NCBI RefSeq assembly: GCF_011045095.1
Contig: NZ_JAALDL010000001.1
Location: 186,001-250,000 of the forward strand
DNA length: 64,000 nt
Direction: 5' to 3'
From: Grimontia sedimenti
Lineage (GTDB): Bacteria; Pseudomonadota; Gammaproteobacteria; Enterobacterales; Vibrionaceae
Below the pieces are notes generated by a model that was not told where the DNA came from, searched no databases, and saw only the letters and a list, made by a program, of their open reading frames with translations. This document shows, piece by piece, positions 51,663-60,298 of the stretch. Both the position numbers and the translations under genes were made by a program. The first letter of the stretch is position 1; every line of letters starts with the position of its first letter.

Positions 51663-52667
51663 ATGAAGTACCGCAACAACGTCAGTTCTTTTCTGAAAAG
51701 CGCATTAAGTGTCGCCATTGTCGGTGCCTTACCTTTCACCGCTCAAGCGGCAGAAACCATTCGCCTGTCCACTTATGTCAACGAGTCCGACATTCGCTAT
51801 CAAGGCTTCCAGAAATTTGCAGAACTTGCGGCAGAGAAAAGTAATGGTGACTTGAAAGTTCAGGTTTTCCCATCCGGCACTTTGCATGGTTGGAGCGAAG
51901 GTGTCGATGCTGTTCAAGGTGGCGTATCGGATATCAGCTGGATTCCTGCCGATAAGCGTTTGCCATGTTATCGCGTCACTTCGCTGTATCCCGTAGCGAT
52001 CAACCTTGAAAAACAAATTGAGCTTGATGCTGATTACGCTGCATTGATTGAAGCGGAAGCGGCGAAAGCTGACCTTATCCCTTTGATCAACTCTAACTAT
52101 TCCTATGATCAAGAGTGGTGGTTTGAAGAGCCTGTATCAGATATCGGTAAGCTGAACGGGAAGTTGGTTCGCTCAATCGGTCCTCTGGTAAGCCTGATGA
52201 TCGAAACCTGGGGCGGCAAGCCAGTGTTCGTTGCACCCAAAGAGGTGTTCCAGTCCGCAGAGCGTGGCGTGGTTGATGGCATCAACATGGGCGTCGCGAC
52301 CTACAGTTCATGGAAACTGTGGTCGGTCATGCCCTATATGGTTAACGCCAACATGTTCTACGGCAACATCATCTACATGATGAACAAAGACAAGTTTGAT
52401 GGCCTGAGTGCAGACAACCAGAAAGCGCTGAAGGAAGCGGCGAAGGAAGCCGAGGCTTGGTTGAAACCACGCTATGAAACTTGGGTTGATGAGCGTGTCG
52501 GCAATGCCGTGATGGCGAACGGCGGTTCTGCGGTTTCCATGTCTGAAGAACGTACCGGTGAGCTACTTGCAGGTATTCAGGAGAAATGGACACCGGAAGT
52601 AAATGGTGCCTGTGGCGTGCCACTGGCTGACAAAGTCCGGAGTTTGTTTGCTGCGCACAGCGAATAA
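51663..52667 (+). CDS. dctP: TRAP transporter substrate-binding protein (DctP family)
   Basis: This 334-residue periplasmic solute receptor has a signal peptide ending about residue 29 (FTAQA|AETIRL). DctP-family segments are SNGDLKVQVFPSGTLHGWSE (about 58-77), SIGPLVSLMIETWGGKPVFV and ESAERGVVDGINMGV-like QSAERGVVDGINMG (about 196-210), containing the family's conserved Arg-binding region. A CY/CG cysteine pair (RLPCYRV, NGACGVP) is unusual. It is followed by dctQ and dctM. The substrate is unknown and presumably an organic acid or organosulfur compound. Confidence 0.9.
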   Translation: MKYRNNVSSFLKSALSVAIVGALPFTAQAAETIRLSTYVNESDIRYQGFQKFAELAAEKSNGDLKVQVFPSGTLHGWSEGVDAVQGGVSDISWIPADKRLPCYRVTSLYPVAINLEKQIELDADYAALIEAEAAKADLIPLINSNYSYDQEWWFEEPVSDIGKLNGKLVRSIGPLVSLMIETWGGKPVFVAPKEVFQSAERGVVDGINMGVATYSSWKLWSVMPYMVNANMFYGNIIYMMNKDKFDGLSADNQKALKEAAKEAEAWLKPRYETWVDERVGNAVMANGGSAVSMSEERTGELLAGIQEKWTPEVNGACGVPLADKVRSLFAAHSE

Positions 52668-52684
52668 CTAAAGAGGTGCGCAGT

Positions 52685-53221
52685 ATGAAATCAAACCTGT
52701 TAAAGGCTTTGAACTGGCTATCTCTAGCGTTGCTCTACTGCGGTGCCGTAATCGTGCTGATCCAGGCTGTCTGGATCAGCTACGGTGTTGGAGTTCGCTA
52801 TATCCTCGACTCGCCAGATGGCATGGTGACAGAAGCTACCGCGCTCTTGTTGGTGCCCGTAGCATTTCTCGGTATCTCGTATGCGCTGCTGAATGATGCT
52901 TATCCCAAAGTAGGGATCGTGCGCGACAAGCTACCCGCGACCCTGCAATTTTGGGTCGACAAGCTGAACATGTTGGTGATGTTGCTGATTGGCGCTTTCT
53001 TCTTTACTGCATCAGCGAAAGCCATGTTCAAGTCGATTGATTCCGGTGCGGCATCCGAAATTCTTCTCTGGCCGCGATTCTATTTCTGGATTCCCGTCGT
53101 GTTATCCCTGTTGGTTTTCTGCCTGACAGCAACGTATTTGCTGCTCGCTGGCAGACCACCTCGTAAGCCGCAAGGAAGAGCGGCGACGGATGACGCTGAA
53201 CTCAGCCAAAACAAACAATAA
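52685..53221 (+). CDS. dctQ: TRAP transporter small membrane subunit (DctQ)
   Basis: This 178-residue protein has four membrane spans (about residues 9-30, 45-65, 85-107, 128-148), the DctQ topology. The ATG at 52685 is preferred to the GTG at 52676, which lies in the AAGAGG ribosome-binding site. It sits 17 bp after dctP and 12 bp before dctM, so it is part of one operon. A C-terminal cytosolic tail is basic then acidic. Confidence 0.88.
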   Translation: MKSNLLKALNWLSLALLYCGAVIVLIQAVWISYGVGVRYILDSPDGMVTEATALLLVPVAFLGISYALLNDAYPKVGIVRDKLPATLQFWVDKLNMLVMLLIGAFFFTASAKAMFKSIDSGAASEILLWPRFYFWIPVVLSLLVFCLTATYLLLAGRPPRKPQGRAATDDAELSQNKQ

Positions 53222-53233
53222 CAAGGAAGTGTT

Positions 53234-54534
53234 ATGGAATGGTACGTAGTTGGGCTAGGTATGCTGGGCTTGTTGATGGGGTTCATCATCATTGGCCTGC
53301 CGATCCCCTTTGCGCTTGCCGCTGCATCAATCCCGTTTTTGCTCGATATATTAAGCCTGAAATCCTCTTTGGTCACGGTAGAACTGAAACTGTGGGGCGT
53401 GTGGTTTGACTACATTCTTCTGGCGGTTCCGCTGTTCGTTTTCCTTGGTGAATTGATAGGCCGCTCCTCGATTGGTCCCAACCTTTACTGGTTTATGCAC
53501 AGTAAGCTGCCGCTACGCGGTGCTGCGGCTTACGGAAGCATCGGTGCGTGTGCAGGTTTCGGTGCAGTGTGTGGTTCGAGCATGGTCGGCTCGCTCACTA
53601 TCGGTGGTGTTGCCCTGCCGCAAATGCTGAAGCTGGGTTATGGGAAACGCCTGTCGAGCGGTGTGTTGGCTGCAGGGGGGACGCTAAGTGTTCTGTTGCC
53701 GCCGAGCTTGATCTTGCTTTTCTATGGCATCGTGACAGATCAGTCCATTGGCTCGCTGTTTATTGCGGGTGTGGTACCCGGATTGGTATTGGTGACCATG
53801 TTTTTCATCATTGTCGCGGTGTGGGGGAAGGTTGCACCTCAAGATATTCCGGGACAAGAAAGCATTCAGCCGATCCCTTGGCTGGTGGCGCTGTCCGCAC
53901 TGACGCCCGTGATGATCATCGGCTTAGTCATCACCATCTCAATCTATGCCGCATCGCGACGCCAACAGAAGCGGCGGCGGTTTCTTCGGTTATCACCCTC
54001 CTCATGGCATTTTGCTTTGGTGGCCTTCGTTGGGATGGCCTGCTCGAATCCCTCAAGTCTACGATGCAGACCATGGGTTACTTGGGCTTGCTGCTGTCAT
54101 CAGGAGTGTTATTTGGCTTCGTGATGACCTACCACCAAATCCCACAACAGTTTACCCAGCTGTTCGTTGAAATGGATTTATCACCTTACGCCGTGCTGGC
54201 AATGATTGTGGTCTTCTACATCATTCTCGGCATGTTCTTAGAACCTGTCTCCATGACTTTTATCACTCTGCCAACCCTGTTCCCATTGGTGCATGCGGCC
54301 GGCTTTGACCTGATTTGGTTTGGGGTGGTTTACACCATCACCATGGAGATAGCAGTACTGACACCGCCTGTCGGGCTCAACCTCTTTGTTATTCAGAGTC
54401 TCGCGAGAGATGACGTGACCATTGGGGATGTGATCGTTGGCTGTGTTCCATTTATTTTCGCGCTTGTGATTTTGCTGCTGTTGTTGGTCGGACTGCCTGA
54501 CACAGCGCTTTGGCTCCCTGAGTTAATGGAATAA
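53234..54534 (+). pseudogene. dctM: TRAP transporter large permease (DctM), frameshifted
   Basis: A DctM permease of about 433 residues is split. The first frame (from ATG 53234) runs through normal DctM sequence (FGAVCGSSMVGSLTIGGVAL, TLSVLLPPSLILLFYGIV) to ITISIYA near 53950. The conserved continuation GIATPTEAAAVSS then reads in the -1 frame to 54534 (YHQIPQQFTQLF, EIAVLTPPVGLNLFVIQSLA). One missing G in GCCGCATCGCG (expected GCCGGCATC, about 53948-53953) explains it. All other parts look intact, so the lesion is recent or a sequencing error. If real, the whole transporter is inactive. Confidence 0.88.
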
Positions 54535-54539
54535 TAACG

Positions 54540-55322
54540 ATGAATTGTATACGTGTAGGAACCGGACCCACTTTGGTACTGGTTCATGGGTTTCTCAGCA
54601 GTTTGACCTATTGGGAAAAACAGATTGAATTGTTTTCAACGCGCTTCGACGTTGTCGCGTTCGATTTGCCAGGCTATGGGGGAAAGGCGAAAGAAACGGG
54701 TCTGGACAGCGTTGAAGGCTTTGCAGATTTCGTATTGGGAAAACTGGATGAGCTCGGTATTGACTGTTTTCATCTGATGGGACATTCAATGGGAGGAATG
54801 ATTGCCCAGGAAGTGGCAATAAAAGCGAAAGACAGGGTGATGGGTTTAGTGCTCTACGCAACCGGTCCGAATGGCCGCTTGCCCGGGCGCTTTGAATCGC
54901 TTGAAGACAGCATGGCACGCGCTGAAAAAGAGGGCACAGAGCAAGTAGCTCGGGATACTGTCCGAACCTGGTTTTCTGAAGGGGAAGAAGATCCTGATTT
55001 TGTTGGGGGAATGGCTCTTGCTGAACGTGTGTCCACACAAACCTATATTAACGGGCTGCGTGCGATGGCGGGGTGGAAGTCTTTGGGACGCCTCGATCAG
55101 ATTGAAGCGAAAACGCTGGTGTTGTGGCCAGACAGCGATCGCTCCTACATGTGGGAGCAAACCGAAACACTGTGGCGAGGCATAAAAGATACTAACCTCG
55201 CCGTGGTGCCGCTGGCGGCGCACAACACTCACCTTGAAAAAGCGCGGATTTTCAATCTATTGGTGATTGAATTTCTGCAAAGCGAAAAAGTGAAACAACG
55301 TCAGTTGGCAGTAACGAGCTAG
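54540..55322 (+). CDS. Alpha/beta hydrolase
   Basis: This 260-residue cytosolic alpha/beta-hydrolase-fold protein has the oxyanion region LVHGFLSSLTYWE (about 14-26) and nucleophile elbow GHSMGG with Ser83. A late Asp in WPDSDRS and a His in HNTHLEK could complete the triad. It resembles carboxylesterase and ring-cleavage product hydrolases. It starts 5 bp after dctM, so it is probably co-transcribed with the TRAP genes and acts on the imported compound. It overlaps the convergent methyltransferase-like gene by 4 bp. Confidence 0.88.
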   Translation: MNCIRVGTGPTLVLVHGFLSSLTYWEKQIELFSTRFDVVAFDLPGYGGKAKETGLDSVEGFADFVLGKLDELGIDCFHLMGHSMGGMIAQEVAIKAKDRVMGLVLYATGPNGRLPGRFESLEDSMARAEKEGTEQVARDTVRTWFSEGEEDPDFVGGMALAERVSTQTYINGLRAMAGWKSLGRLDQIEAKTLVLWPDSDRSYMWEQTETLWRGIKDTNLAVVPLAAHNTHLEKARIFNLLVIEFLQSEKVKQRQLAVTS

Positions 55323-56209
55323 TCGTGAACCTTCCGGAGTGCATCCAGATAGGCGATGTGCTCCGGAAAAATTGCACAGCATCCTCCCACAATATTTGAA
55401 CCCGCATCTAACCAGGCACGAACGAATGCTGCGTATTCATCAGCCGATAAGTCACGAACTTTCGTCAGCGAGTCGTTCGCTTCGTGGTCTGAGTGAATAG
55501 CGGTGAAACCATTGGCGTAAGCACCGAGAGAAATGTCTTTTCCGGACTCTTCGATAATGTTCTTTGCTACAGCAATAGCATCGAGCATCACTTCGGGCTG
55601 TGAACAGTTAAACAACACGCCATCGACGCCTTTTTCACACGCAACGCGAATTGCATCCGCCACAGATTCACCAGAACGTAATCGAGGTTGATCGATTTCA
55701 GTGTCCATTAAGCTGAAAGCAAAGTAGGCAGGTTGATTGGTAGTTTTGAGTACGTCGAAAATCGTTTCGAATTCTTCAATCAAGCTAATGGTTTCAGCTA
55801 TCCAAATATCTGAGTAACCCGCTTGTGCATCAACCAGTGTTTGAATAATGGTACGTGCTTTTTCTGCCGAGAAAAGGTCAGGGCGATAGGAACCCAAAAC
55901 CGGAGGAATGCAGCCCGCAACGTTGACTTTCTTTTCGCTGTCATCAGCGGCACGACGGGCAATTTGCGCGGCAGACTCTGCCAATTCAAAGCCTTGTTCC
56001 TGATATCGCTGCTCGCCCAAGTGGAAAGGGACGCAGGCATAGCTGTTGACTGTGATGACATCGCATCCCGCATCAATAAAATTCTGGTGCGCCTGATAAA
56101 CACAATCTGGCGCTTCAATCAGCGCTTGAGCGCTCCATAAAGGCTGGGAAAATGGGGCACCGATACGTTGAAGCTCTCGCCCCATGCCGCCATCTAATAA
56201 AACAAACAT
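55319..56209 (-). CDS. Homocysteine S-methyltransferase family protein
   Basis: This 296-residue barrel protein of the MmuM/BHMT family has LLDGGMGRELQRIG at the N-terminus and zinc ligands Cys202 (LFNCSQPE) and Cys277-Cys278 (GGCCAIFPEHI). All three are conserved, so a functional thiol methyltransferase is likely. The methyl donor (S-methylmethionine, betaine or another onium) cannot be read. The ATG at 56209 gives the family N-terminus; an ATG at 56239 would add ten non-conserved residues. It lies next to a YjeH-like methionine-exporter gene in the same direction, which suggests a link to methionine balance. Confidence 0.85.
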   Translation of the reverse strand: MFVLLDGGMGRELQRIGAPFSQPLWSAQALIEAPDCVYQAHQNFIDAGCDVITVNSYACVPFHLGEQRYQEQGFELAESAAQIARRAADDSEKKVNVAGCIPPVLGSYRPDLFSAEKARTIIQTLVDAQAGYSDIWIAETISLIEEFETIFDVLKTTNQPAYFAFSLMDTEIDQPRLRSGESVADAIRVACEKGVDGVLFNCSQPEVMLDAIAVAKNIIEESGKDISLGAYANGFTAIHSDHEANDSLTKVRDLSADEYAAFVRAWLDAGSNIVGGCCAIFPEHIAYLDALRKVHD

Positions 56210-56304
56210 CCGTGATCGCTCTTTCTTGTTGTACCCCAAATAGATTTGGGTATTTCAAAACTTTTGCGAAAGGTCTCACAAAATATTTGCGATGTCTAGA
56301 CGGG

Positions 56305-57555
56305 TTAGACGGCTGCTTTGGTGGTGTCTTTTTTCCCCTGAAACATCAAAAGACCAAATACGCCCAGTGCATATAGCATCGACCAGCCAAGACAGACGAA
56401 AACAATCACACAAAGTGCCAGCGCGATACCTGCCAGCCATCTCGCCGCACCTTCCAGAAGTTTCAATGCTGCGAGCATCGCCAACAGATAAACCAACACG
56501 AACACACTGTTTGCGAGCTTAAGGAAAAACTCCAAATCCAAGCCTGACCAATATCCGATGATGCAGGAAGCTGCCAGCACGCCACCGACACTTAAGGTCG
56601 CATTCTGGGGGACGCCACGGCTCGAAACCTGCGCCATTTTTCCTTCTGGCTTGTTCTCTCGAGCTTGCGCCCAAACCATGCGTGAAAAGCTTTGCGTATA
56701 TAGATTGACACTGGCGAAACAGGCGGAGAAGCCAATCACACTGATCAGCATTTTAAAGTTCGGACCAAACAAGTTTTCACTCAGCCAGGGGATTGAAGCG
56801 CTATCAAACTGTGGGGTGCCGTAAGCGCCGAATTTCAGGATGACCACAGACATGGCCCAGTAGGTTGCGCCAGCAATAAAGCAGCCTGCGATAATCGCGA
56901 TAGGAAAATCCCGTTCCGGGCTTTTAAACTCTTCACCCATGTGGGCGAAAGCCTCAACGCCAACAAAACACCAGAACATCACACCAAGCGCAGCACCAAT
57001 GGGCCATAAGGATTCCTCACTGATGGAGGGCATGGTCAAATCGGTTATACCAACGCCGCCTTTCCACAGAAAGGCGCCAACCAAGAGAAAGATGCTGATG
57101 GCGATAAGCGTTTGCAGCTGCCCTGAAGATTTAGCACCCATCAAATTGACACCCACCAAGAGCGCGACTGTAACAAGTTGAGCCGTCAGAGAGCCATTGA
57201 CTGGCTCAGGCAAAAGTTGTTGGAGAAAGCCAGCAGCAAGCGCAACGGCCGCTGGAACACCAACGGGAATCACGCTGACAAAGAGCCAAGCGACGCTCCG
57301 CTCTAACCTTTTATCGAAAGCTTTGCGGACGAAATAAGCGGTACCGCCTGCATTCGGGTAGCGCTTACCTAACTGGGCGAATGTCAGGGCTATCGGGCAA
57401 ATAGCGACGAACAGGAAAAGCCATGCCCAGAGGGAAAACTCACCGGCGATACCTGCTGCAATAGCAGGGATCATGAATAGTCCGGTACCCAAAAGGGTGG
57501 TAGAAAGTTGGCCGATACCGGACAGTAATGTGATTTCTTTTTTGAGTTGATTCAT
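56305..57555 (-). CDS. yjeH: YjeH-like amino-acid (methionine/branched-chain) transporter
   Basis: This 416-residue APC-superfamily transporter has about 12 membrane spans. Family signatures are GIGQLSTTLLGTGLFMIPA (about 13-31), RYPNAGGTAYFV and RLERSVAWLFVSVIPVGVP (about 88-106), closely matching E. coli YjeH, an exporter of methionine and branched-chain amino acids. The start at 57555 (MNQLKKEI) matches YjeH length. A further in-frame start at 57798 would overlap the divergent Lrp gene. It is probably controlled by that divergent Lrp/AsnC regulator. Confidence 0.85.
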   Translation of the reverse strand: MNQLKKEITLLSGIGQLSTTLLGTGLFMIPAIAAGIAGEFSLWAWLFLFVAICPIALTFAQLGKRYPNAGGTAYFVRKAFDKRLERSVAWLFVSVIPVGVPAAVALAAGFLQQLLPEPVNGSLTAQLVTVALLVGVNLMGAKSSGQLQTLIAISIFLLVGAFLWKGGVGITDLTMPSISEESLWPIGAALGVMFWCFVGVEAFAHMGEEFKSPERDFPIAIIAGCFIAGATYWAMSVVILKFGAYGTPQFDSASIPWLSENLFGPNFKMLISVIGFSACFASVNLYTQSFSRMVWAQARENKPEGKMAQVSSRGVPQNATLSVGGVLAASCIIGYWSGLDLEFFLKLANSVFVLVYLLAMLAALKLLEGAARWLAGIALALCVIVFVCLGWSMLYALGVFGLLMFQGKKDTTKAAV

Positions 57556-57749
57556 GGGGCGTCCTAGCCAGTATCCGTGTGTTGATGACTGCTGCCAGAT
57601 TAAAGCTGATTGATTGAAAAAGCATCGCGCAAAGTGTCTTTGTTCAGCGTCAGATTGACGGTTTTTATTGCTGAGGCTGACAAAGTGACAGTTTTCGCGC
57701 AATATTCTGCGAGAGAAGTGATTTACGAAAAGAGAATCGAAAGAAGAAC

Positions 57750-58193
57750 ATGGATAAGTTCGACCAACAAATATTGGATATTCTGCGTGTGGATGCACGT
57801 CGTTCCGTCAGCGAAATCGCGCGGGACGTCAATTTGTCGCGTTCCGCAGTGACAGCACGAATCAAAAAGCTTGAACAAGACAAAGTTATTCTTGGCTACC
57901 ACGCCGATGTGGTGGAGAACAAAAGCGCCGAAATGGTCTGCGCGTACCTTGCATTGAAATATGACACTTCATCGAGCCAATACCACTGTGAGGCTTATGC
58001 AGAAACCATTCGCCGGATTGAAGGGGTGAAATGGTGTCATGCGATCAGCGGCGAAACTGACATGATGCTGTATGTGGAAGTACCCAGCATGAACCGTATC
58101 AATCAAATCCGCGAAGTGATTCAGGCGATTCCAGACATCAAACAGGTAGTGACCCATATCGTGCTGACTGAGTTTTTCAACACGACCAAATGA
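57750..58193 (+). CDS. Lrp/AsnC-family regulator
   Basis: This 147-residue protein has an N-terminal helix-turn-helix (FDQQILDILRVDARRSVSEI, then DVNLSRSAVTARIKKLEQD, about 4-48) and a C-terminal RAM ligand domain (about 65-145, with GVKWCHAISGETDMML). It is divergent from the YjeH-like exporter across a 194-bp gap and probably controls it in response to an amino acid. It is convergent with the next LysR gene (14-bp gap, no terminator seen). Confidence 0.92.
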   Translation: MDKFDQQILDILRVDARRSVSEIARDVNLSRSAVTARIKKLEQDKVILGYHADVVENKSAEMVCAYLALKYDTSSSQYHCEAYAETIRRIEGVKWCHAISGETDMMLYVEVPSMNRINQIREVIQAIPDIKQVVTHIVLTEFFNTTK

Positions 58194-58207
58194 GCCATTA
58201 ATCTCGC

Positions 58208-59110
58208 TTACTCCTGCCCATACAGCTCCATCAAATAATGCCAGAACTGCTCCGCCTCGGGTTTAGAGCCGTGGCGGTTTCGGTAAAGCAAAATCCGAAG
58301 ATCCAAGGTTGGAAAGGGTGCGTTTAGTATCACCAACTGTTGGTTGGCAAGCTCCTCTTTAATCAGGCTAGATGGCAGCCAGGTGGCGCCAAAACCCTGC
58401 TTCGCCATCGCTTTCAAACCCTCTGCCATTTCATTTTCACAAACGATATCGAAACGGTATTGGCTCGGAATATTGGCAATGGCAGATTGCTTAATCAGGT
58501 TTCCCAGATAGGTTTCTTCAGGAAAGGCCAACAAACGGCAGGGCTTCCCTTCTTCAAAGCTGTGTATGGGGTAACCCTGGTCGTTGGGTGCAGAAACAGG
58601 CACTAAGGTATCCGTTCCCACTTGAATGCACTGGCTGTTACGTTTGATTTGCGGGCTATCTAAGGCCTGTGAACCAAAAGTCAGCATAAAATCGCCAGAG
58701 CCCGCGAGAAACGATTCATTCAACGCATGGATATTGCCCGGTACCAGCTTTACCAACATATCGCCAATCAAAGGGCTAAGTGTATGGATCCATGCTGGGA
58801 AGAAAGAAACTGCGGTGGAGTGCTGCGCCAGAAAGACCAATGAGCGACCGCTTTTTTGGGTTTGCAATCGGGTACGAATGTCTTCCATTTCATGGCACAA
58901 ACGCTGCGCCTCCTCAACAAAGCTCCTTCCTTCATCCGTCAGTGTGGTGGGCAAACTGTCTCGATTTACCAAGGCAACACCAAGCCAATTTTCTAGTGAC
59001 CGGATACGTCTGCTGAATGCTGGCTGAGTCACAAAACGAGCCTCTGCAGCCTTCGAGAAACTCCCATAATCGTTGAGCGCAATAAAGTCCTTTAACCACT
59101 TTAATTCCAT
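58208..59110 (-). CDS. LysR-family regulator, HypT-like (paralogue)
   Basis: This 300-residue LysR regulator has the same QPAFSRRI DNA-binding helix as the regulator at 50349-51269 (FIALNDYGSFSKAAEARF, then VTQPAFSRRIRSLENWLG). It is divergent from the CuyA/HpsN/TRAP operon, and the operator-like site at 59141-59160 lies 31-50 bp before its ATG. That position suits autoregulation plus activation of the divergent operon. Confidence 0.9.
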   Translation of the reverse strand: MELKWLKDFIALNDYGSFSKAAEARFVTQPAFSRRIRSLENWLGVALVNRDSLPTTLTDEGRSFVEEAQRLCHEMEDIRTRLQTQKSGRSLVFLAQHSTAVSFFPAWIHTLSPLIGDMLVKLVPGNIHALNESFLAGSGDFMLTFGSQALDSPQIKRNSQCIQVGTDTLVPVSAPNDQGYPIHSFEEGKPCRLLAFPEETYLGNLIKQSAIANIPSQYRFDIVCENEMAEGLKAMAKQGFGATWLPSSLIKEELANQQLVILNAPFPTLDLRILLYRNRHGSKPEAEQFWHYLMELYGQE

Positions 59111-59140
59111 AGATACAGCCTCTTAGCTTCCTGCTAAATC

Positions 59141-59160
59141 GGTTATGCCGAAAAGTAACC
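59141..59160. promoter_or_regulatory. LysR-type operator-like site (copy 3 of 3)
   Basis: GGTTATG-CCGAAAAGT-AACC is the reverse-orientation core of the sites at 15700 and 51484, again with T-N11-A geometry, and has outer 5-bp arms GGTTA/TAACC. It lies between the LysR gene and the PLP-lyase gene. Confidence 0.6.
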
Positions 59161-59260
59161 GGTCACGCTTCAATATAGGTATTGGCGCAAGTCAAAAACG
59201 TCTCACAGTCTGAAATGGCAACACATTTTTTATTTTTTCCGATTTATTAGGGACAACGAC

Positions 59261-60271
59261 ATGCACCTTTCACGCTTTCCACGTTTGCGCTTTGCGCATC
59301 TACCTACACCGCTTGAGCCAATGAAGCGCCTTTCTGAAGCTTTGGGTGGGCCAACAATCTGGATTAAACGCGACGATTGTACTGGTCTGGCTGGCGGTGG
59401 TAATAAAACCCGCAAACTTGAATTCCTGATGGCAGATGCGCTTGAACAAGGCGCTGACACCATCATCACCCAAGGCGCGACCCAAACTAACCATGGTCGT
59501 CAGACAGCAGCAATTGCAGCGAAATGCGGTTTGGAGTGCCACATCTTGTTGGAAGATCGCACCGCGTCTGAAAACCCGGATTACGTACTCAACGGCAACG
59601 TGATGCTTGACCAACTGTTTGGGGCGTCACTCAGCAAATATCCAGGCGGCACAGACATGAATGCTGCGATGGAAGATGTTGCTGCGACACTGCGTGCCGA
59701 AGGCAAAAAACCTTACATCATCCCTGGCGGTGGCTCGAATGCGATTGGCGCATTGGGTTACGCCAATTGTGCGTTGGAGCTGGTCAACCAAGCCAATGAG
59801 ATGGGCCTAAGAATCGACCACCTTGTTCATGCGACGGGCTCTGCCGGCACTCAGGCAGGCTTAGTCACTGGTCTTATCGCCACCAACAGCCAAATCCCTT
59901 TGCTTGGTGTTGGCGTTCGTGTTCCTCAACCACAGCAAGAAGGGAATGTTTTCAAGCTGGCAGAAAAGACCTGCGATTTATTAGGTATCTCCGGTGCGGT
60001 TAAACGTGAAGACGTGCGCGCGAACTGTGATTACGTCGGAGATGGTTACGGCATTCCTGCTGAAAGCACCATGGAAGCGATAGAAATGTTTGCCCGTTAC
60101 GAAGGCATTTTGCTGGACCCTGTTTATTCCGGCAAAGGCGCGGCGGGACTTATCGACCTTATTCGCAAAGGCGAATTCAAAGACTGCGACAACATTGTGT
60201 TCCTGCATACAGGCGGCGCTCAGGCACTGCCGGGCTATCGCGATGCCTTTGACTTTGAAAGCTATTGCTAA
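59261..60271 (+). CDS. cuyA: PLP-dependent C-S lyase, CuyA-like (L-cysteate sulfo-lyase) or DcyD-like
   Basis: This 336-residue fold-type II PLP enzyme has PLP lysine Lys49 in [12 protein letters not shown], a [10 protein letters not shown] segment (75-84), and the phosphate-binding [10 protein letters not shown] (about 190-199). It resembles D-cysteine desulfhydrase and, in [21 protein letters not shown] and [10 protein letters not shown], my memory of CuyA, which splits cysteate to pyruvate, sulfite and ammonia. Thr76 stands where DcyD/CuyA commonly have Ser. The next gene is HpsN-like, which favours a sulfonate substrate. Annotators may call it D-cysteine desulfhydrase. It begins the operon, about 100 bp from the operator-like site. 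Confidence 0.8.
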   Translation: MHLSRFPRLRFAHLPTPLEPMKRLSEALGGPTIWIKRDDCTGLAGGGNKTRKLEFLMADALEQGADTIITQGATQTNHGRQTAAIAAKCGLECHILLEDRTASENPDYVLNGNVMLDQLFGASLSKYPGGTDMNAAMEDVAATLRAEGKKPYIIPGGGSNAIGALGYANCALELVNQANEMGLRIDHLVHATGSAGTQAGLVTGLIATNSQIPLLGVGVRVPQPQQEGNVFKLAEKTCDLLGISGAVKREDVRANCDYVGDGYGIPAESTMEAIEMFARYEGILLDPVYSGKGAAGLIDLIRKGEFKDCDNIVFLHTGGAQALPGYRDAFDFESYC

Positions 60272-60298
60272 ACCCGCCTAAGGAAGGGAGATAACGAC

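Noticed and set aside
53940-53955. Programmed frameshift in dctM
   Set aside because: No slippery sequence; one missing G in GCCGGC explains the break exactly.
59261-60271. 1-aminocyclopropane-1-carboxylate deaminase
   Set aside because: Shares the fold, but the [10 protein letters not shown] segment and overall pattern are closer to DcyD/CuyA than to ACC deaminase.
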